Assembly (NCBI GenBank): GCA_900554335.1
Contig: USGT01000003.1
Span: forward strand, 87,858 to 151,857
From: an uncultured Oscillospiraceae bacterium
GTDB taxonomy: Bacteria; Bacillota; Clostridia; Oscillospirales; Acutalibacteraceae
Reading direction: 5' to 3'
Length of the DNA stretch: 64,000 nucleotides
Shown piece after piece: positions 53,501 through 61,778 of the stretch (positions are counted from its first letter, which is position 1; each line of letters starts with the position of its first letter). A program made the position numbers and the translations under genes. The notes beneath the pieces are model-generated. The model made no database searches and was not told the origin of the DNA. It saw only the letters and a program-made list of their open reading frames with translations.

Positions 53501-56500
53501 CTTTCACGGGTAAAGATGGCATAGTTTACACTTATGATGAAAATAATAAGAAATTTAAATGCACTTATAACGGCACTGACTATGAATATTCTTATGATGA
53601 AAGCACGAAATCCTTCACAGGTTATGGCGGAATTAAGTATTTTTACGATGAAGCAAATAAAAAGTTTGCAATTTATGTATATATTGAGGGTAAAAGTCTA
53701 GACAAAAGAACGTATTCTTTCAGTGTTCCTGAAGGTATAAGGAATTGTGAAAAGGTTGTAATTGTTGTTAAAAACATTGTTGAAAGAAGGATGCAAATTC
53801 AATTTAAGGTTAAGGAAGATTATGTTTCCCCGGGCAGTGATGGCAAATATGATCTGAAAGATTTTAAAATTGAATATATAAGACCGGATAGCTATAAAAA
53901 AGACGAAAATGGAATGTATGTTCCAACAGTAGAAGTAAAAAATGGCATATACGAATACAATGACAGTTGTTGGTCGACACTAGATAACATTGGATGGACG
54001 AAAAATGACAGCGGCGATATTCTTTCGGCAGTGAATAAAATTATTCCTTACAATGGAATTTTGGTGTTTAGAATAACCCTTAATAATGACGACAGCAAAG
54101 TTAAATATATTCTTGATGATAAAATTGAAATTGCTGCTAACAGCATAGTGGAAAAAACGGTTATTGACCCGGCGGATCCAAGCAAAAAAGAAGATGTTTG
54201 TTCTTGCATTCAAGTGGTTGTGGGCAGAGGAGACGGCATAAAAGAAGCAATGATTGGCAGAACAGGAAGCGTTTCCATCGGAGATTTGGAATCTTCAGTT
54301 AAAGAAGTAACTTTTAAGTTTTTTGGTAAACAAGATGAAAATGGCAACGCAAGCGAGCTTGACCCCGGCACGACTCATGGAGGAAATATTCTAGAAAAAG
54401 TTACTGCTTACAGAATTAATGAAGATGCTTTTTCTCGTTTAACAGAAGACAAGCTTTATTCCACCAAGATTTTGTATCAATGCGTGAGAAACGACAGCGG
54501 AACAGTTGAAAATACAAGAAATTCATATATGCTTAACTATAAAAAAAGCGGTAACGTAATTGCGCTGCGCACTCTGGCGGGAATAGATGTCAATAGCGTA
54601 ACATGCACTATCAATGGCAAGTTAATAGAAAACACTGACAAAAACATAAATAATATGGATGATGACAACAACGGAAGTATTGTGGCGTTTAGAATTCCTG
54701 ACGACTATGTTAACGCATATTCTCCGGAAAATCTTACAATCGAAATTGGCGGAATTGACATTAAAAAATACAAAATAACTCTTGACGGTTTTTACGAAGT
54801 TGGAGTTGAAAGGAAACTTTCAAGCGAAACTGACTTCAAGAAAGTAGACTCGAATCCTTTTGAAGTTGACTACGGCGAAGATTTTGAAATTAAAATCATT
54901 GGATCATCAAAAGATTCATACGAAGGACTTTTTAACAGAATTTCTTTGGGAAGCGGAAGTACACTATTTCTTAAGGAAGGAACGCAAACAGGTGCAACGG
55001 CGCTTGAAAAAACCAGCGATGGCGGCTTTACCTATATTTTCTTCGTTTACAAAGTAAAAAGTGATTCCACGATTAAATTTACAAACGAAATTAACAATAC
55101 TATGCTGGATTTTGACAACATTGACGGAATGGAATTTTACGAATGTTCAGGAAGCAAGGATGAAAATAATTTAGCAGTGCTCGAAAACAAGAAAATTCAA
55201 GGTAAAATTTCATGCGCTTATGGCACGAAGTATAGTTTCGCGGTTGGAGCTTCCACGGGTTATGATTTAAGCTCATTTAACCTAAGCGCAACTATTGAAG
55301 GCTCTGAAGCAATTCAAGAAGGCTCAACTGAGTTTTCGAATATGTTTAGTGTTGACACTACGACTAACCCAAACTACAAAATTTACACTATTATTAACAG
55401 AAACACAGTAGACAACAATACCGTTGAAAGTGGCGTTCAGAAGAGCATGGTGATGTCAGGCTTTATAAAAAAAGAAATGAAAACAGTAACTTTCAAAATG
55501 CCTGTAATTAAGGATGATATTTCGCCAGAACCTGTGCTTAAATATTTAGATGAGCAAGGCAACCAAATTTCTTCAGTAAGTGCAGAATATGGTTCGAACT
55601 TAATTTTCAGCATAGAATTAAACGAAAGATGCAACAATTCAGGCATTACTGTGGGGCTTTACAAAGGCGAGGAACTTTTTGAAACGTTGCACATGGTTTC
55701 CGGCCATTACAAAATAACTAATGTCACAGAAAACTACACAGTGCAAGTTTCAGGCTGCAATATAAACACTTATTTCGTTAACTTCAGCAAAAATGATTAC
55801 GTTGATTACATTTTCGTTAAAGATGGCGAAGACACGGAAATGCAAGACAACGTGGTAGTTTCTTACGGCAACAGCTGCTACTTTAAAATTAAAGAAAAAG
55901 AAGGCTACCAAATGGGCGAAAGCACGGTTGTTCAAGCAACTTCGGCTTCGGGCCAAAAAATAACCCTTGAAAAGAATTCTTTGGGCCAATATAAGCTTAC
56001 TAATATTAAAGATAACTACACCATAACCGTTGAAAATATTAACGAAATATTTTATAGATTGAAATTTATTCCTATTGACGGAGTAACTTACTATAATGAA
56101 GTTGGCTCAGTTATCACAGGTGACTTCAAAGTTAGTTATGGCAAAAATTTTGAATTTTCAATAAAAATCGATGATGCTCACTCGGAATCAATTCAAGGCG
56201 CTTATATCGTAACGAATGAAAGCAGCCAAAGCGAAATTAAAGTTCAAAAATTGGCTTCTGACAGATACTTGATTCAAAATATTACTCAAGATATAACCGT
56301 TAGAGTGGCGGGCGTGAGCAAGAATAAATACACAGTAACACTCACGAAGGATGAAGGAATAGACTATTACAATAAAGATGGCAAAGTTATAACCGGCGAG
56401 AATGAAGTTGAATACGGCGGAAGCCTGAACTTCAAGGTTAACCTTTATCCGCTTTATGCAAATTCAAACATCAAAGTTATGCTTGGAAATCAAGAACTTT

Positions 56501-57471
56501 CAGCGGACGACAATGAATTTTACACGGTTGAAACGGTGACTGAAAACAAAACTGTAACAGTCGTTGGAATAGGCAAGACTGATGTGGCTGAAGTCATTGA
56601 AACCATTAACTCACTTCCGACTGATATTAAAGACGACACTGACCTTGAACAGATAATTCAAGCGGTGAGAAACTACAATAATTTAAGCGATGCTGAAAAA
56701 TCAAGCGTTGGAAACTACTATGTTCTTGAGCAGCTGCAAAAAAAGGTTGCGGACATCATTCACACTTACAACGGAGTGACTGCTGAAGGCCTTGACTGGA
56801 ACATAAAATTGATTGCAAACCCGATTGACACCGACCTTGACGCTTGCACGAGAATTTACGGCAAACTTAGCTCGGAATATATTCTCTCGCTTTATGATGT
56901 TTACCTTTGGGACACCTTAACCGAGCGCAGATATACTCTTCCTGAAGGCAAAAGCATAGTGCTTCACCTTCCGACGCCTAACATGACTTATTTTGAAAAT
57001 CCTTCGGGAATTCACGAAAATTCAGACGGTAAACTCAATTTCTTAACTCTTAACATTGGCAACTCCGTGACTTCGCTTGAGACTTCGTCTTTAAGCCCAA
57101 TCGGAATAGTTGCAGATAGGTCAATCCAGCCGGGAAGATCTTCTCTTATAGACGCAGTTGATTCTAATGTTTCCATGCTAACGAATTACACTCTTGGAAG
57201 CCTTAGCGGTTCGGGCAATAAGAAAGAATCAAATTACTCCGGAAATAAAAATAATTCTTCAAATAGTTTTGATGAAGGCGAAGCTTTAACCGGCGGCTCA
57301 AATTCCGCAGCAAATAAATTCAGAAAGACCGATAACAGCACAACTCGTTTGGGAAGTGCGCTTAAGCTCATTTTGATTATCATGATTTTGCTTATATTAA
57401 TTGCGGCTATCTGGGCTATAGTAAAAAAATATAGGGATAAATCAAAAAAAGCCAAGAATAATGACGAATAA
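50509..57471 (+). CDS. Giant repeat-rich surface protein
   Basis: 2320 residues from the ATG at 50509 (GGTGG upstream; the ATG at 50497 is on the wrong side of that site). Signal peptide ~1-37. Two repeat families: at least seven short units of the pattern FTGKxGxxYTYDExxKKF (nt ~52069, 52172, 52441, 52546, 52654, 53499, 53611), and about six ~95-residue units in the second half (starting near nt 54771, 55099, 55486, 55774, 56053, 56335) with the pattern YxVxFxxxDGxxYY...VxYGxxFxFxI. Then a helical linker with the SDAEKSSVGNY motif, a final globular domain, a Ser/Asn/Gly-rich spacer, one membrane helix and a basic tail. Few cysteines. Likely adhesin or matrix protein; ligand unknown. Confidence 0.85.
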   Translation: MNNKIFKKKSSFYLFGALALLLILACVGGFSIFNASAAKVKQDNVKITNNSSGTPGITIKYKKEADSDDSYVILGEDAIFDKGTALDFALSISDGYTGNVGDFKITVDSSAIYTDEDKKNSNVTYTCDVKPSGGGKFKVTLPTWAKPADSTDDNYGNNHYYALVKLSFTNDSIKELKNLKFNSISSNYDWVDISNQFEIYSKVSKVEDGNEVINNGTNFKVAQGSETFPFYIEMKGVFKECLDSIAFTATHTQTTDEETGETEDYYYEITGSNNNDSDKKVFVDKDGNEYENNYNVEVFSYTDSGVKHRLRCYTEKKDNNIVPTKLVDEKNTSYDYNSADGTFGNSGIKYDSINRTLANVDANSTRKFKIEGHIVYINPADKDKNEFFYENQKLVDSKGKSINCKYRKIALKLFSLNDKGIKVTEGGIKSDLNVNFSISNVSGHVNRKVTVNEVTDADKNTVNLNDNRNVDVKIAVPTKKDEKPDWNSNLKLEQQSDGKYKIVDTSNSEIISVDYDENTTSFIGKDNVKYTFDKDNKKFKDDGGNSYGYNETTKSFVGKNGVNYTYNSETKKFSYEGNYLNVAVPYGEGSVYLFINPTNSGWYKGSDVKITSGNDQIENRVEEKALNTFVDSDGTEYKYDTVNKNFTGKNGVTYKLGTVFRYTHNNTEYTCYYDEEKKTFTGKNGIVYTYDEDKKEFKYRIGFTEYTSNNYDGTSFTGNNVTYTRGMVFKSSDGNTVYDYDGRKITDNGAVEYRMLFYYEIKNIKDDETAVNVTGFKLENLNFNITFGGAPAGTSDRVTISVHKIDKDGNEVEKEIEGSNNKYSGITPYGFTCKIAAGNSNNNNKVDWQDVDLDKLECSFSEEFSEENYSEESGTDNINGNKVPYKKFTIKGIKNDVTLNITSVPYKTIGVCFHEPKFDANGNFTGISEKEIDDKDNPKADIYLSNSSVKISSFSSGQSWNFDLKFKNEYEAQNDTLEAFVYPLDKKEEADYDETTKSFTGKDGIVYTYDENNKKFKCTYNGTDYEYSYDESTKSFTGYGGIKYFYDEANKKFAIYVYIEGKSLDKRTYSFSVPEGIRNCEKVVIVVKNIVERRMQIQFKVKEDYVSPGSDGKYDLKDFKIEYIRPDSYKKDENGMYVPTVEVKNGIYEYNDSCWSTLDNIGWTKNDSGDILSAVNKIIPYNGILVFRITLNNDDSKVKYILDDKIEIAANSIVEKTVIDPADPSKKEDVCSCIQVVVGRGDGIKEAMIGRTGSVSIGDLESSVKEVTFKFFGKQDENGNASELDPGTTHGGNILEKVTAYRINEDAFSRLTEDKLYSTKILYQCVRNDSGTVENTRNSYMLNYKKSGNVIALRTLAGIDVNSVTCTINGKLIENTDKNINNMDDDNNGSIVAFRIPDDYVNAYSPENLTIEIGGIDIKKYKITLDGFYEVGVERKLSSETDFKKVDSNPFEVDYGEDFEIKIIGSSKDSYEGLFNRISLGSGSTLFLKEGTQTGATALEKTSDGGFTYIFFVYKVKSDSTIKFTNEINNTMLDFDNIDGMEFYECSGSKDENNLAVLENKKIQGKISCAYGTKYSFAVGASTGYDLSSFNLSATIEGSEAIQEGSTEFSNMFSVDTTTNPNYKIYTIINRNTVDNNTVESGVQKSMVMSGFIKKEMKTVTFKMPVIKDDISPEPVLKYLDEQGNQISSVSAEYGSNLIFSIELNERCNNSGITVGLYKGEELFETLHMVSGHYKITNVTENYTVQVSGCNINTYFVNFSKNDYVDYIFVKDGEDTEMQDNVVVSYGNSCYFKIKEKEGYQMGESTVVQATSASGQKITLEKNSLGQYKLTNIKDNYTITVENINEIFYRLKFIPIDGVTYYNEVGSVITGDFKVSYGKNFEFSIKIDDAHSESIQGAYIVTNESSQSEIKVQKLASDRYLIQNITQDITVRVAGVSKNKYTVTLTKDEGIDYYNKDGKVITGENEVEYGGSLNFKVNLYPLYANSNIKVMLGNQELSADDNEFYTVETVTENKTVTVVGIGKTDVAEVIETINSLPTDIKDDTDLEQIIQAVRNYNNLSDAEKSSVGNYYVLEQLQKKVADIIHTYNGVTAEGLDWNIKLIANPIDTDLDACTRIYGKLSSEYILSLYDVYLWDTLTERRYTLPEGKSIVLHLPTPNMTYFENPSGIHENSDGKLNFLTLNIGNSVTSLETSSLSPIGIVADRSIQPGRSSLIDAVDSNVSMLTNYTLGSLSGSGNKKESNYSGNKNNSSNSFDEGEALTGGSNSAANKFRKTDNSTTRLGSALKLILIIMILLILIAAIWAIVKKYRDKSKKAKNNDE

Positions 57472-57495
57472 TACAGATTTAATTGAATTTGAGTA

Positions 57496-57524
57496 TTGAT
57501 AACCATAAAATAAAATGTTATAAT
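57496..57524 (+). promoter_or_regulatory. Sigma-A promoter of the XRE regulator
   Basis: TTGATA (57496-57501), 17-bp spacer, TATAAT (57519-57524). Confidence 0.75.
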
Positions 57525-57552
57525 AAAGAATATTTCTTATTATTAAAAAGAG

Positions 57553-57972
57553 GTGTTGGTTATCATTTCCAAAATACCGGGAATACTCAAAAAGCTTCGT
57601 TTGGATTGTGGATTCACTCAAGGCAAGGTTGCTGATTTCTTAGGTATAGACAGATCAACTTATTCTTACTACGAATCAGGGAAGATAAACCCCGACGTAA
57701 GAACTATACTTAACCTTTCAAAAATCTATGGAGTTGATTACACTGAAATTTTAGATGCCGATGCTGAAATGGTATGTTCCGATTACGCTAAAAACGGTGG
57801 CAAGTCAAGTGATGACTGCATTAATGAGGATAAATACCTTAAGTATCAAGAAAAAAATATTTCGCTCGGCATCAAACTTCTTTCTAAGGAGTCGCGCGAT
57901 GAAATTTTAAAAGAGATTTCAAGCAAAATTAAAGAAGAGAAAAAAGCCAAAAAACCTAAAGATTGGTTTTAA
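57553..57972 (+). CDS. XRE-family transcriptional regulator
   Basis: Up to 139 residues. A helix-turn-helix (HTH_3) covers residues ~9-63 with GFTQGKVADFLGIDRSTYSYYESGK. The rest is charged and helical, with no known sensor domain. Start uncertain: the GTG at 57553 lies in the AGAGGTG site, a TTG at 57556 is close behind, and no ATG fits. It ends two bases before the stop of the convergent dacF-like gene. Lies just after the giant surface protein but has its own promoter, so control of that gene is only a possibility. Confidence 0.8.
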   Translation: MLVIISKIPGILKKLRLDCGFTQGKVADFLGIDRSTYSYYESGKINPDVRTILNLSKIYGVDYTEILDADAEMVCSDYAKNGGKSSDDCINEDKYLKYQEKNISLGIKLLSKESRDEILKEISSKIKEEKKAKKPKDWF

Positions 57973-57974
57973 GG

Positions 57975-59114
57975 CTAGAGTTTTAGAAAGCTTACGGCAA
58001 GCTTCTTTAAAAGTTTTGAAAAATCTTTTTTATCCACGCTGCTGTGGGTAACAACATCAGAAATGCAAACGATATCATTACCCTGGCGGTAAATAATTTC
58101 ACCGACTTTCTTTCCTCGGATTACAGGTGCTTCGAGTTTTTCATCGAGCACTAATTCCGGGGAAATTTTTTCTTTATTTTTATTAGCTACTAAAAAATTC
58201 TCGCTTTTAATAACCGAAAGTTCGGCGCAGCTTTCTATTCCGTTTTCAACTTTCAAATATTTAGGCACCTCAAAAGGAGGAGGACTCGAAAGGCTATATT
58301 CTGAAAAACCGTAGTCAAGAAGCTTGGTTACTTCAGAGTTTCTTTCTTTAACGTCCTTGCAACCGAGAACCACTGCAATCAAGCTCATTTTGTTTTTTTC
58401 TGAGCAAATGCAGGCGCAGCTCCCGGCCTCTTTTGAAGTGCCTGTTTTTATTCCCGTCGTTCCGGGGTAAAGTTTTATTAATTTATTCGTGTTTACTATT
58501 TGAGTTTTGCCACCCCTGATGTGGTCTATCCACTTTGAGGTGTAATCGGCGGCTTTTTCGCATTCGAGAAGCGCTTTTGCCATGAAGGCAATGTCGTGCG
58601 CCGTGCTTACGTTGCCGTCGATATCTTCTGCTATGCAGTTTTTAAATATCGTGCTTTTTAGATCATATTTCGAAGCGTAATTGTTCATTTCCTGCAGGAA
58701 TTTGCCTTCATCGCCGGAAATATGATCCGCCAGAGCTATGCAAGCGTCATCAGCCGAAACAAGTGCAATTGCTTTTATCAAATCTTCCGTTTTCACGGTT
58801 TCGCCTTGCTTAAGCCAAATGTTAGAGCCGCCCGTGCGAGGAATTTCTTTGCTTATGGTTACTTTGCTATTAAAATCTTTGATCGTATCAAACGCTATGA
58901 GCAAATTCATCATTTTCATGAGTGATGCCGTGTAGCGCACTTCCGAAGGATTTTTTTCGAATAAAATTTTCCCGCTTTTGCTGTCTATCAATATCGCTGA
59001 AGGAGCAGAAACATCGAACTCTTCGCCGGTTTCTTCGTTTGCAAAAATAGTTAAGGGGTAAAAAAGAAAAATCAGGGAAATGATTATTGTGGACAAAATA
59101 ACCTTAAGTTTCAT
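57975..59114 (-). CDS. D-alanyl-D-alanine carboxypeptidase (DacF-like PBP)
   Basis: 379 residues. Signal peptide ~1-25, S11 peptidase domain with nucleophile Ser64 in SLMK, KTG at 223-225 (GIKTGTS), then a C-terminal beta domain (~270-360). The middle motif, normally SxN (usually SAND), reads SADD with Asp122 in place of Asn, an uncommon change that could alter activity. Removes the terminal D-Ala from peptidoglycan stem peptides outside the membrane. 30 bp downstream of fba on the same strand. C-terminal amphipathic end probably docks on the membrane. Confidence 0.9.
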   Translation of the reverse strand: MKLKVILSTIIISLIFLFYPLTIFANEETGEEFDVSAPSAILIDSKSGKILFEKNPSEVRYTASLMKMMNLLIAFDTIKDFNSKVTISKEIPRTGGSNIWLKQGETVKTEDLIKAIALVSADDACIALADHISGDEGKFLQEMNNYASKYDLKSTIFKNCIAEDIDGNVSTAHDIAFMAKALLECEKAADYTSKWIDHIRGGKTQIVNTNKLIKLYPGTTGIKTGTSKEAGSCACICSEKNKMSLIAVVLGCKDVKERNSEVTKLLDYGFSEYSLSSPPPFEVPKYLKVENGIESCAELSVIKSENFLVANKNKEKISPELVLDEKLEAPVIRGKKVGEIIYRQGNDIVCISDVVTHSSVDKKDFSKLLKKLAVSFLKL

Positions 59115-59144
59115 TTTAAAACCTCGCTTAGAAATTGTTATTTT

Positions 59145-60080
59145 TTAAGCTTTAAAAGCACATCCCATAACGTCTTTTATTTTGTGTTTCACGAGGTTTT
59201 TGATTGCTACTCTTGCTTCTGAGAGGTAACCTCTTGGGTCAAATTTATCAGGGTTTTCCACGAAATATTTTCTCACAGCGCCTGTCATTGCAAGCCTTAA
59301 ATCAGAGTCAACGTTTATTTTGCAAACCGCTTTTTTAGCAGCCATGCTGAGTTGATCTTCCGGGATTCCTTTTGCGCCGGCTAGGTTTCCTCCGAACTTA
59401 TTTATTTCTTCAACCAAATTTGGCAAAACGCTCGAAGCGCCGTGAAGAACTATCGGCAAACCAGGGCATAAAGTCTCGATTTTTTCAAGTATATCAAATC
59501 TAAGTTCAGGGTTTTGGCTTGGCTTGAATTTGTAAGCTCCGTGGCTCGTTCCGATTGCTATTGCCAAGGAATCAATTTCGGTTTTTTCGAAAAAGTCTTT
59601 TGCTTGCTCAGGGTCGGTGTAAAATGATTTATACGGCGGGACGCACACTTCGTCTTCTATTCCTGCAAGGCTTCCGAGCTCTGCTTCCACTGTTACGCCG
59701 TATTTGTGAGCGTATCTTGCAACTTTAAGGCTCAGCTCCGCATTTTCTTCATAGCTAAGGCTTGAGCCGTCAATCATAACGGAAGTAAAGCCGCTGTCGA
59801 TGCATTCTTTGCAAATTTCAAAAGAATTCCCGTGGTCAAGGTGAAGCGCTATGGGAATATCCGTCGACATTTCAGCAGCTTCTACTAGTTTTCTTAAGTA
59901 GTTCATTCCAGCGTATTTTCTAGCTCCGGCAGAAGCCTGAAGAATAAGCGGCGAAGACATTTCGTTTGCAGCCTCGGTCACCGCTTGAATTATTTCCATG
60001 TTATTTACGTTAAATGCTCCAACAGCATAGTTTCCTTCGTATGCCTTTTTAAGCATTTCCTTTGTGTTTACTAAACTCAT
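59145..60080 (-). CDS. fba: Class II fructose-bisphosphate aldolase
   Basis: 311 residues, ATG after AGAGGTG. Zinc-dependent aldolase: ALHLDHG with His83 and catalytic Asp82, VEAELGSLAG, GTSHGAYKF, LHGAS and the phosphate loop. Cleaves fructose 1,6-bisphosphate in glycolysis. The Gat/tagatose-type relatives are close, but gene context and full length favour fba. First of a two-gene minus-strand unit with the carboxypeptidase. Confidence 0.92.
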   Translation of the reverse strand: MSLVNTKEMLKKAYEGNYAVGAFNVNNMEIIQAVTEAANEMSSPLILQASAGARKYAGMNYLRKLVEAAEMSTDIPIALHLDHGNSFEICKECIDSGFTSVMIDGSSLSYEENAELSLKVARYAHKYGVTVEAELGSLAGIEDEVCVPPYKSFYTDPEQAKDFFEKTEIDSLAIAIGTSHGAYKFKPSQNPELRFDILEKIETLCPGLPIVLHGASSVLPNLVEEINKFGGNLAGAKGIPEDQLSMAAKKAVCKINVDSDLRLAMTGAVRKYFVENPDKFDPRGYLSEARVAIKNLVKHKIKDVMGCAFKA

Positions 60081-60123
60081 AATTGCACCTCTAAAATGTT
60101 TTTAACTGTTTTTATGCAAATAT

Positions 60124-60153
60124 ATATTATTATAATTATGTCTGTTTTGTCAA
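60124..60153 (-). promoter_or_regulatory. Promoter of fba
   Basis: Minus strand: TTGACA (60153-60148), 18-bp spacer, TAATAT (60129-60124), about 45 bases before the fba ATG. Confidence 0.55.
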
Positions 60154-60174
60154 AATATAATTTTAAATTTTGTA

Positions 60175-60203
60175 TTGACTTAATTTTTGTTTTGGTGTAA
60201 TAT
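60175..60203 (+). promoter_or_regulatory. Promoter of the tRNA-Thr gene
   Basis: TTGACT (60175-60180), 17-bp spacer, TAATAT (60198-60203), 15 bases before the mature tRNA. Confidence 0.65.
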
Positions 60204-60218
60204 CTTCTTAGTTTGGTT

Positions 60219-60294
60219 GCTACTGTGGCTCAGTTGGTAGAGCAGCTGATTCGTAATCAGCAGGTCGGCGGTTCGAGTCCGCCCAGTAGCTCCA
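60219..60294 (+). tRNA. tRNA-Thr (anticodon CGT)
   Basis: 76 nt. Acceptor GCTACTG (60219-60225) pairs with CAGTAGC (60284-60290), discriminator T, CCA encoded (60292-60294). The anticodon arm GCTGA/TCAGC has loop TTCGTAA, giving CGT (threonine, codon ACG). The T arm has the normal GGTTCGAGTCC core. It marks the border between ordinary chromosome and the decayed phage-like island. Confidence 0.97.
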
Positions 60295-60365
60295 TCGAAA
60301 AAGCCAGTGTTTAAGCCAAATTTGAGTTTTGTACACGTAGGATTATTTCCTTAAAAGTCCAGTTT

Positions 60366-60449
60366 GACACCAATTTTGACACCAATACGAGGTTTTTTGA
60401 CTCCAATTACTAATAATTAATTTTTATTTTGACACCAATAATTGGTGTC
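60366..60449. repeat. Iterated GACACCAAT repeats with a perfect palindrome
   Basis: GACACCAAT occurs at 60366-60374, 60378-60386 and 60431-60439, with a one-base variant at 60399-60407. The last copy is followed by its inverse ATTGGTGTC (60441-60449), making a 19-bp palindrome. Placed between the tRNA and the integrase remnant, these look like arm-type integrase or excisionase binding sites. That role is inferred from position only. Confidence 0.6.
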
Positions 60450-60453
60450 AGTT

Positions 60454-60645
60454 TTATTTGTTATTATTCGTAAAGATATAAGCTACCTTTTCCATACCTA
60501 TTTTTTTATATTCTTCAATTGCATGGCAGTATCTATTTACAGTAGTTGAAGTTTGAGCGTGACCTAAAATTGCCGAGAGAGTGTTTATATCCATTGCATT
60601 TTCTATTGCTCTAGTTGCGGCAGAGTTTTTACTAAATTTTAAGAA
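60454..60645 (-). pseudogene. C-terminal remnant of a tyrosine-recombinase integrase
   Basis: Minus-strand frame ending at the stop 60454-60456 reads SAATRAIENAMDINTLSAILGHAQTS and on to TTVNRYCHAIEEYKK. This is the end of the catalytic domain of a phage/ICE integrase: LGHxxTxTTxxRY includes the LGH box and the Tyr nucleophile. Upstream of it the frame soon loses similarity; the RHT box and all N-terminal domains are missing. It sits beside the tRNA, as expected for an integrase next to its attachment site. Non-functional by truncation. Confidence 0.8.
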
Positions 60646-60763
60646 AAAAATTAATCGTAATTTTATGCCATAAATATTTTTAGTTAGTTAAATAGTCACG
60701 TTAATATTACAATGCATGTTTAGTTTGAAATTTTATAAAGTCAATTCAAAAAATCATTTTTAG

Positions 60764-61006
60764 TTATAATAAGTCGTCTTCAGAGTTTAAAAATTTATAT
60801 GCTGGAATATCAAGAACACATGCTATGTCAAAAAGCGTGTCTAATGATATGGCTTTGTAGATATTTGGTGCTTCTACATGACTAATAAATGTGGGCGATT
60901 TCCTTATAGATTCTGCTAAACTTTCTTGTGTAAAACTCCTTAGTTTTCTGTAATAAGAAATTTTTAGTCCTAATTTTTTATAGTAATCTTTGTATTCTTC
61001 TCTCAT
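60764..61006 (-). CDS. Small XRE-family repressor
   Basis: 80 residues, ATG after AGGAGGTGAG. HTH_3 fold: KISYYRKLRSFTQESLAE, then the recognition region SPTFISHVEAPN and helix ISLDTLFDIACVLDIPAYKF. This short single-domain type is common as a phage or ICE repressor. It is intact, unlike its neighbours. A divergent promoter lies 50 bases upstream. Confidence 0.8.
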   Translation of the reverse strand: MREEYKDYYKKLGLKISYYRKLRSFTQESLAESIRKSPTFISHVEAPNIYKAISLDTLFDIACVLDIPAYKFLNSEDDLL

Positions 61007-61055
61007 TTTAGCTCACCTCCTGTAATAACTAAATGTTATCAATTTAATAAGAGTA

Positions 61056-61084
61056 TTGCTACTAACTGAATGTAATGCTATACT
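61056..61084 (+). promoter_or_regulatory. Divergent promoter facing away from the XRE gene
   Basis: TTGCTA (61056-61061), 17-bp spacer, TATACT (61079-61084). A small inverted repeat ATAAC/GTTAT (61025-61039) lies beside it as a possible operator. It would have driven the lost lytic or transfer genes. Confidence 0.5.
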
Positions 61085-61209
61085 ATCCTGTTTATAGTTA
61101 ATAAAAAATATTTATAAGATTATGCAATAATGAAAAAATAATTGATATTTAAATATCAAAATAAAGAAACAGTATCGTAAAATTTAATCATTATAGATAG
61201 TTCAGGCGG

Positions 61210-61776
61210 ATGATCTATAGCAAAGCAAGAGGAAATTATATAAAATTTAGAATTTTAACTAGAGGAACAGCAGGAAATTCTTATTATTCAAATTATAAAG
61301 AAACATCTGCAATAAGAAGAAACAGTAAACCTAATCCACCCACTGAAATAAAAACTTCTTTACTTAGCTATGTGTTAGGAGAATCCCTTACTATTTCTTG
61401 GAATGAAGCTAAAGATATTGATAATAATATTACTGCTTACAACTTGGAAAGTAGAAATTCCACTGATGGATTTAATTGGAGCGAATGGACTTCGCTTGCT
61501 GAAAAAACAGACAAGCTTTCTTATACATTCACACCTTCTGCATCCTTTTTGCAAAATCAATCGTTTGTACAGTTTAGAGTTTATTCCGAAGATTTGCTCG
61601 GAGCTATAAGTAGTGAAGCTATTCTTTCAGAAATCGTACAAAGAGATGATAATACTGGAGTAAGGTTTGGAATGGATGACAAGTATAAGAAAGCTTATTT
61701 ATATGTAGGTAATAATGGTAAGTGGGTAGAATATGATGTTTTCGCTGGTGTTTCAGGGAAATGGCGAGAAGTATGA
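61210..61776 (+). pseudogene. 5'-truncated phage tail protein fragment with a fibronectin III-like domain
   Basis: 188 codons. The first 30 residues (ARGNYIKFRILTRGTAGNSYYS) match the end of one beta-sandwich unit, then NPPTEIKTSLL begins a complete FN3-like domain (~40-140), followed by a short C-terminal part ending NGKWVEYDVFAGVSGKWREV. Such tandem FN3 units occur in siphophage tail and minor structural proteins. The ATG has no ribosome site and an in-frame stop lies four codons upstream, so the fragment is a tail end of a larger gene. Confidence 0.6.
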
Positions 61777-61778
61777 AT

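Noticed and set aside
52069..53690. CRISPR-like array
   Set aside because: The repeats are in frame, vary in sequence and encode protein; there are no uniform spacers.
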